A stretch of 64,000 nt of DNA from NCBI GenBank assembly GCA_014898415.1, contig RCTD01000001.1, forward strand, positions 2,914,001 to 2,978,000, written 5' to 3'. Below the pieces are notes generated by a model that made no database searches, was not told the origin of the DNA, and saw only the letters and a program-made list of their open reading frames with translations. How positions within the stretch are numbered: position 1 is the stretch's first letter; every line of letters begins with the position of its first letter. Below are positions 57,910 through 64,000 of this stretch, in pieces. A program made the position numbers and the translations under genes. Source of the DNA: Stromatinia cepivora. Lineage: Eukaryota > Ascomycota > Leotiomycetes > Helotiales > Sclerotiniaceae.

Positions 57910-58438
57910 TTTCCTCTAGGTACCGCTGCCTCACTTCCTCTTCTTGAAGCGGAGCAATAAAGCGACGAAAGGAGATTTACTTTCTCACACACCAAATTTT
58001 TTGGGTTTCAGTTTTTTTGATTTTTGATTTTTGACTTTTTGAACATTTTTTTGACATTAGTTTTTGCATTTGGATACGGAAATGAAAATGTAATATAGCC
58101 TGGGTAAATGTGCTTGGAGTTTTCAGGTTGGATCACCACTTGCGTTAATCGCGCGGTGAAGATGAGATGAAATGAGCACGCAGGTTTGCATTGCATATGA
58201 AATTTTTGGGGATGAAATCTTGGAGATTTGAAGAAATGAACATTTGAGATGGTATGAGGATGAATATCAGAGATATGGCGGGAGCGAAATTTCGCTCGCG
58301 TTTAAAGGATTTTGAGTCGTTTTTGTGTGAATGTGAATGTGAATGTGAAGATCGAGTAAATATATTTTGAAGAAAAATAAAGTTATATGATGAGAAAGTA
58401 TTTTATGGGATGATTGGTTGGATAATAGCTACCTATAT

Positions 58439-58466
58439 AGGTAGGTAGGTAGGTAGGTAGGTAGGG
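58439..58466. repeat. (AGGT)n microsatellite
   Basis: About seven copies of a 4-bp unit, followed by more dispersed GTAGGT and AGGTAG motifs to 58566. Confidence 0.9.
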
Positions 58467-58746
58467 TTTAGTGAATACCTATCTTAGAATGAGATAGGAT
58501 ATAAGGATATGAGATTATTGGTATGAGGAGGTATGTAGAGGTATGTAGGGAGGAGGTAGGTAGGTATAAGATTATATATGTTAACAAGCAACAAGCAACA
58601 AGTATCAAGCATCAAAAATCGAACATCGAGCATCGAACATCAAACATCAAAAATATACAATAGTATATTCATTTATTGTTTCATTTATTCATCAACTACC
58701 TTATCTTACACTCATACACATAAAATAATCATCCAAGTATATCTAT

Positions 58747-58889
58747 TCTCTCTTCTCTCTTCTCTCTTCTCTCTTCTCTCTTCTCTCTTCTCTCTTCTCT
58801 CTTCTCTCTTCTCTCTTCTCTCTTCTCTCTTCTCTCTTCTCTCTTCTCTCTTCTCTCTTCTCTCTTCTCTCTTCTCTCTTCTCTCTTCT
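58747..58889. repeat. 7-bp (CTCTCTT)n array, about 20 copies
   Basis: Virtually perfect homopyrimidine array of about 143 bp. With a 7-bp unit it is open in several frames on both strands (for example a KREERRE repeat on the minus strand), which gives spurious ORFs. Confidence 0.95.
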
Positions 58890-59080
58890 TCATTATTCGC
58901 ATCATACATTCCTCCATTTGCTCACATTCATATGTACCATCTTATTTATTCGATCCCTATCCCATCCATCCATCCATCCATCCACTTCCTCCACTATTCG
59001 CCCAAACCCCACATCTCTAATACGAAATAATGCATTTCATTCATCACCTCCTATCCCATCGCGCAAAGAATTGAATTGTA

Positions 59081-59113
59081 AAGACCAAGACCAAGACCAA
59101 GACCAAGACCAAG
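59081..59113. repeat. (ACCAAG)n microsatellite
   Basis: Five copies of a 6-bp unit. Confidence 0.85.
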
Positions 59114-59600
59114 CTACCTAGGTATATCAATGACCGCTACTAGAGTAGAAAGTAGTAGATAACCAAAAACAAAAAAACAAAAAAAGAAATCAAAGAAGAA
59201 AATAAAATCAACGCTGCCGCTCTGGATATCGTTATAAACATGGTATCGTATCGTTGCATAAAAGAAGAAAGGGGAATTGTACCGTGGGGGTATGGTATGA
59301 GTGGCATTATATTTTCATTTTCTCGTAACGCATCGAACAACGTGAGATATGTATGGAAGAAGTTATGATTCCGTCCAAGGGCATAAATTCTAAAAGTGGC
59401 CGTTCCTATGGAGTATAAAATCGGTAAATTATGTCGTGATTTGTCGAATGAAAAGACGAAAATGGTGGGTATGAATTAAAATGTCTTGCAATGGAGGTTT
59501 GGCGTAGATTGTCATGTGTGTGGGGTGAAGTAAAAGGTAGATATTTGGAAAGGGTTCGAAGATTTTTCAAAATTGGTAAAGAGGCGTGACGGTGACCAAC

Positions 59601-60926
59601 TTAAAGGTCAGACCTTTTGTCGTCCTTGTGGTCCATCGGCTTGCTCTCCATAGCTGCGCCTTTATATTGCATTTCCTGCTGTTCTTTATTGCGTGCATCG
59701 CCACTAACATGCATTTGACGCCTTTCAGTGTTGCCATGGACATTAAATTGCATCCCTTGGCCTTGGTTATCTCTGTGCATTTGACCTTCACGAGACTCGG
59801 GCTGAAATTGAGCTCTCATTGATCGATCAAAAGTCTGCTGAGTACCGAATCGCTGGAGGGGTTGTACTTGTCGCGAAAATTGGGCAGCGAGGATGGGGAA
59901 GCTACCTTCGCCTGTTCTTGGGACCTTTGCGGAAGTTAGCACTCAATAGCTCATAAATATCACCATTAACGTACATTTGATGACCTAGAAGTTGGTCGGC
60001 CCCGCTTCTTTCTGCCCGGGTCTGTTTGATCGCCAAAAGAAATAATTGAACTTGGCTCAGACTCTTGAGCCAAAGTAACGACAGGTGCAGCAGACAAAAT
60101 GTTTTCTAAGCTGATATCTCCACCACTGGTGATGGGAGAATTGATGGAACTCTTAGGTGTTTCGAGTGTACCTAGAATCTCCCCACGCGCGATTTCTTCA
60201 GCCTGTCGAAGCTTAAGATCATTCTTGGAAGGTCGACCACGCTTTTTGGGTCCTTGACCTGTGAATGGCGAGGCGAAAGAAATTGGAGAGCCATTCGCTG
60301 CTGGCTTGGGTTGAATGTTGCGCTGAGCAGAAACGACATCTAAACCTGGGGTTCTGCGTTTTCGAGAAGAATCGACACCCGCCAATTCAAGGTCGGAAAC
60401 AGACTTGCGTTTGTTCTGTAGGCTAGGGGAGCCACCTGAAAAGAATGGAGGCGCAGGTAATTGCGGTGTCAAATTATTGGAATTTCGACCAGCGAGACTT
60501 TCAAAAGTGTTGATACAGGATGCCAAGTTTCGTCCTAAAATCTTCCATCAATACTCCATTCGATCAATGTTTTTCGGTGCTTGAAAGTTGCGTTTGTACG
60601 TTCCGCGCGGGGTTATGGAGGTCTGAGAGTTGGAGATCAAGCTGGGGTAAACGCGCTTACCTTGGGGAACCTGCATCAACAACCAATTTGGGTTGACGTT
60701 ACTTTCATTCAAAATTACCAACAACTTCTCTGGTGGTATAGAACTTGTCTTGATCACCTCTGCAAGGAGGAAGCGCTATTATAAAAAGCAACCGAACGTT
60801 AGTCTGAAGCGCTCTCGGCAATGAGATGGCTGGGGCGAAGATTGCGCATTGATCTCAACTTGTAGCTATCATATTTAATTCTTTGCGCAAACATACCTGT
60901 TCTTGTTCTGTAAAGGGCATCTCCAT
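59601..60926 (-). CDS. Small nuclear-type protein with two AT-hooks
   Basis: Four exons on the minus strand (60926-60897, 60775-60661, 60534-59975, 59924-59601) give 342 residues. Donors are GTATGT, GTAAGC and GTACGT, the last intron has a GTGCTAAC branch site, and all phases match. The N-terminus MEMPFTEQEQRFLLAEVIK continues into a short conserved-looking helical domain (about residues 1-65, ending CINTFESLAGR), perhaps a DNA- or protein-binding fold. The middle holds PKKRGRPSKND and RKKRGRPTSRS, two AT-hook motifs about 95 residues apart. The C-terminus is Gln/Met/Asp-rich and low in hydrophobics. I do not recognise the family; a chromatin-associated role is inferred from the AT-hooks. The 10-codon first exon is supported by the ATG context and splice phase only. 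Confidence 0.75.
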
Positions 60927-63900
60927 GATTGTTGTGGGGACCTGTGTTGAGGTGAAGTGAGGTGAGGGCAATAGTTGAAAGGTTGAAAGGTTGTATGTTT
61001 TATGATCAAATATTTATGTTCATTCGATGCCTTGAGACAAATGGAAAAAGATTTGTATTGAACGAATGAATAGATAGATATGTAAAAGATAAAAAGAAAT
61101 TTGACAAATAAAATAAATTAAGAAGTCATTTAAGTATTTGATATTGAATACTATTTTTAAGGAACGAATGCTTCCTTATTCACCTATTAAAAGGTTGAAG
61201 GCGAGATTACGAGATTTAAAAAAAAAAAGCTATCAAATAGGTAGTTATAGACTGTGTAGCAAAATAGGTGTAGGGTTATGAAATGAGAGGTAGAAAATCG
61301 ACGAAAGCCATGAAAGACCCACGTATTTTGAAGGGATCTTGGAATAGGATCAGGTCGTTGAAGGAAGCGCGTGCAGCAGAAAAGAGTGAGGCAAGAAAGG
61401 ATAAATGTTTTGATTTTGGTTTTGGTTTTGTTTTTGGCTTGCAACAACGACAACCATCAAACCATCAATGAGGCCGCCACTCTTCACGCAACAAGATGTA
61501 CCTGCACCTGTGCCTGTACCTGTACCTGTACCTGTACCTTTACCTTAATTGAGAGTGTACCGAACGCCGTTACCCGTAAAAAAGGTAAGGTTGTTCTGGA
61601 ATCCCATTTGAAGGAATCAAGTAGATGTACGGAAAAGTAAGCCCAGTGCGGCCGGGAGATAAACAAGACGATTTAAGATCCCAATCCCCTTTTACTTTTC
61701 TTAGATTTCTGTATCTTTTCTCTAGGTTGTTTTAGGAATAATAAACAACATGGGAGAGAATTATGTCATGCATACTTATATGCAAGTCCCATTAAGGGAA
61801 ATGAATGAGAAGGTTTAACTGGATGTATTGATACCAGCTAAAGCGTTGTGCAATGCAAGATGTTAGGATGAAAAGAGAATTGGAAGTGAAAGTGGAAGTG
61901 GAAGCGATGCATGCATGATATAATGAAGAAGTTCCAAAGAGTTGAAATAAAGTAAGAATTTTAGTGGCCAATTTCTTGAAGCTCTATCTCTTTTGGTCCA
62001 TTGATTTTGATTTGTCTTCTTTTCATAAGGTATCAATCAATCAATCAATCAATCAGCTTCCCGAGTCTTCCTTTCCGAGGTCTTTCCTTCATAATGTACC
62101 CGAGGTCTTGTTTGTTTACTAGGTACCGGTAAGGTACGTACTTTATCTAATCGTGATTTTACCTTTCGTCTGCACCTCTATTCTCCCAAGATTAAAAAAT
62201 AGTGTACATAATACATATCTGATGTTATCGTTTCATATAAAAAAAAATAAAAAAAATAGGGGAGAAATTTAAATACGCCATTGGATACCAACTATAGTTC
62301 GACTGTCCTTGCCAGCTTCCTGGAAATTATTCAATTCTATCCTGAGATTGGCTCAGAAGAACTTCACCAACCGCCAATTGTAAGTCTGAACAAACTTAGT
62401 GGAATTATGGAAATCAGCACAACCCAACCATTTATTACTACAACTACCTGGTAAGGCTGTGAAATCTGCGACCTCGTCATTGTCATACAGAGCCTTCCTT
62501 ATACATACAAAACCTAATCCTTCGAAATATCTTTCACTCGAGTATCATTGTTTGTATCCAAAATCTTCGAAAATGTTGAATTGATTGGTTTTAGAGGGGT
62601 CGATCGGTTTGAGTGGTTATACTTCCGAGGCCAAAAATGCGACCCTATCAATGTACTCCGTACCTCCTCTTTTCCTTTGCTTTTGATGCTTAGGCGAATC
62701 ATCTCAGCTTGTGATGGAAGCGTCAAATATTCCAGTCATCAGGTATTCGATTGGCATTGAAACAATGATTTTGACTTCTTCAAGGGAAGTGATACCTTCA
62801 TCACCTTATAATCCGAATTCTTTGTGGGGTTGACTTTGCGCATGCAGGAATGCGCTGTCAACAATCCATTAGGTACTTGGATACTTAGGTATGAAGATGA
62901 CCAGTTATTTTCATCCCTCACTTCTTGGATATCACTGACAAATGATCACAGATACGATAATGCTATGAGATCGCGATAATCTTCCTTCCGTCCGATGTAT
63001 GACTGCAAGCCTTATGTGGAAGATCATTGTGGGGTAGAATAAGAATCTGGAATGCGCAGTTGCATGATCAACTATGCATTTATAACAATTTGAATTTATA
63101 CTGCTGCCATACTTGGGTTATCAATACCATCAGAACCCGATCTTTTCACGGCACCGCACCGCTACAACCAACAAGCTCGACTTACACACAATGTTCCTAC
63201 GTTCGCTATCATAATACACATCATGGGAAATTGAAGTTTGAAGACCGTAAAATGGCATGCGCGGGTACCATATAGGAAGAGGCTCTTTAAAAAATCGAGG
63301 CCAAAATACAATATATATATATATACATGCTGGAATGAACTGTGTGGGACATTTGTCTGGTAAAAGCTCTGATGATTTGGCATGATCTCAATTGGCTTTG
63401 GATTTAGGAGATAAGCTCTTGCATCACCATCCATTCGGTAAGGTATGATCATACCTTGGATGCATTGAAGCATTAAATAGGGATATCAATTCTTTGAAAT
63501 CATCTGGCAGATTGGAGTAGTTATCAACTGTCTGCCAGGGTTAAGGGGAGTATAATTTTGATTTTCAGCGTTCTTTGAGAAGTAGCGGAATTAAGGTTAG
63601 CCGAGCGCGCAATAGCTCGTCTCAATTTGTATCGTCGTCCTCCTCCGTAGAGCAATTATTAGCAAATATCAACTACTTTGGGGGGAAGAAAGCCGTTTCA
63701 ATACATGAGTAGTGATATATGAGCATCGGGATTGAGGAATATAAGAGTTTGGTCTTTGCGACATGTTGCAGAGGTGAAATTGGAGGTTCAGCCAACGCAC
63801 TTCCATTACTTCGCTCCCATCCCAATTCCTCCCGTCCAGCTGTTCTACAGCCCACATCCATTCACTGTGGCAAACAAGGGCTTTATGTTTTTGTTGATAG

Positions 63901-64000
63901 AAGTCCGACCATCCATATTTAAGTCTGCGGGACTATATCGACCTCGTCAGCTAATATTTCGCGACCTTGCAGCTGTTCGCGATTTGCCATCAAGGCGCAA
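60927..64000. other. Gene-free stretch to the window end
   Basis: No coding sequence I can support in 3 kb. The first part is the promoter of the two-AT-hook gene. Further on there is an ACCTGT repeat, an (AATC)n run near 62035-62055 and an (AT)n run near 63310. A gene entering from beyond 64000 cannot be excluded, because frames at 63669-63922 are open but featureless. Confidence 0.5.
61499..61546. repeat. (ACCTGT)n microsatellite
   Basis: About seven copies of a 6-bp unit with variants (ACCTGC, GCCTGT, ACCTTT). Confidence 0.85.

Larger units (their letters stand above)
57910..59600. other. Intergenic, repeat-rich, no gene seen
   Basis: 3' flanks of the GABA aminotransferase (+) and the AT-hook gene (-), which converge here. 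It contains the AGGT, CTCTCTT and ACCAAG arrays listed separately. Frames across the CTCTCTT array are repeat artefacts. Confidence 0.6.

Noticed and set aside
58578..59030. 150-codon + strand ORF and complementary Arg/Glu repeat ORFs
   Set aside because: Products of the CTCTCTT heptamer array; no independent coding evidence.
1..64000. CRISPR arrays, bacterial operons, riboswitches, prophage or secondary-metabolite cluster
   Set aside because: Direct repeats here are microsatellites without spacer structure, genes are intron-containing and eukaryotic, and no PKS, NRPS or terpene synthase signature was seen.

Overview
This window is nuclear DNA from a filamentous ascomycete. The evidence is short introns (about 37-120 nt) with GTRNGT donors and CTAAC/CTAAT branch sites, a lone 5S rRNA gene, a Pth11-type receptor, a DUF2457-type protein, and a decayed tandem duplication with the C-to-T/G-to-A signature of repeat-induced point mutation (RIP). 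The moderate-to-low GC content and the look of the genes would suit the Leotiomycetes (Helotiales, for example Sclerotiniaceae), but that placement is inference. No viral, plasmid or bacterial operon structure is visible.

Layout. 1-4.3 kb: microsatellite-rich leader and a large acidic DUF2457-like protein. 5.0-8.5 kb: a Rossmann-fold NAD(P)-binding protein, a 5S rRNA gene on the opposite strand, and a three-exon FAD monooxygenase. 9.3-10.9 kb: a decayed MFS permease. 12.6-13.9 kb: a five-exon Pth11-like membrane protein. 14.4-19.3 kb: a very long protein with an array of about 15 AT-hook-like motifs that ends in a Swi5/Sae3 recombination domain. 20.3-21.5 kb: TIF6 (eIF6). 22.6-26.8 kb: three diverged paralogues of an unrecognised Cys-rich family, one intact and two apparently frameshifted. 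27.0-28.1 kb: a cluster of relics (MFS, amino-acid/choline permease, GNAT). 29.7-35.0 kb: an RG-rich coiled-coil nuclear protein and RAD23. 36.0-37.4 kb: a four-span membrane protein. 37.5-46.7 kb: a gene-poor stretch holding a MITE-like fold-back element. 46.7-49.7 kb: a 1.5 kb tandem duplication with RIP-like decay in both copies. 49.7-51.2 kb: a 5'-truncated aminoglycoside-phosphotransferase-like gene, then a 17-bp minisatellite. 54.5-55.5 kb: a decayed Cys-rich secreted-type gene. 56.4-57.9 kb: mitochondrial GABA aminotransferase. 59.6-60.9 kb: a small two-AT-hook protein.

How it fits together. Housekeeping genes (TIF6, RAD23, GABA transaminase, the Swi5-domain gene, the coiled-coil nuclear protein) are intact with clean splice sites. 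They alternate with accessory stretches of broken transporters, an acetyltransferase, kinase-like and Cys-rich genes. Nothing suggests operons or a biosynthetic cluster. The most unusual items are the RIP-scarred tandem duplication next to the truncated kinase-like gene, the AT-hook/Swi5 protein, and the Cys-rich paralogue family. All exon boundaries were read by eye from phase-compatible splice signals and homologous reading frames, with no transcript data.
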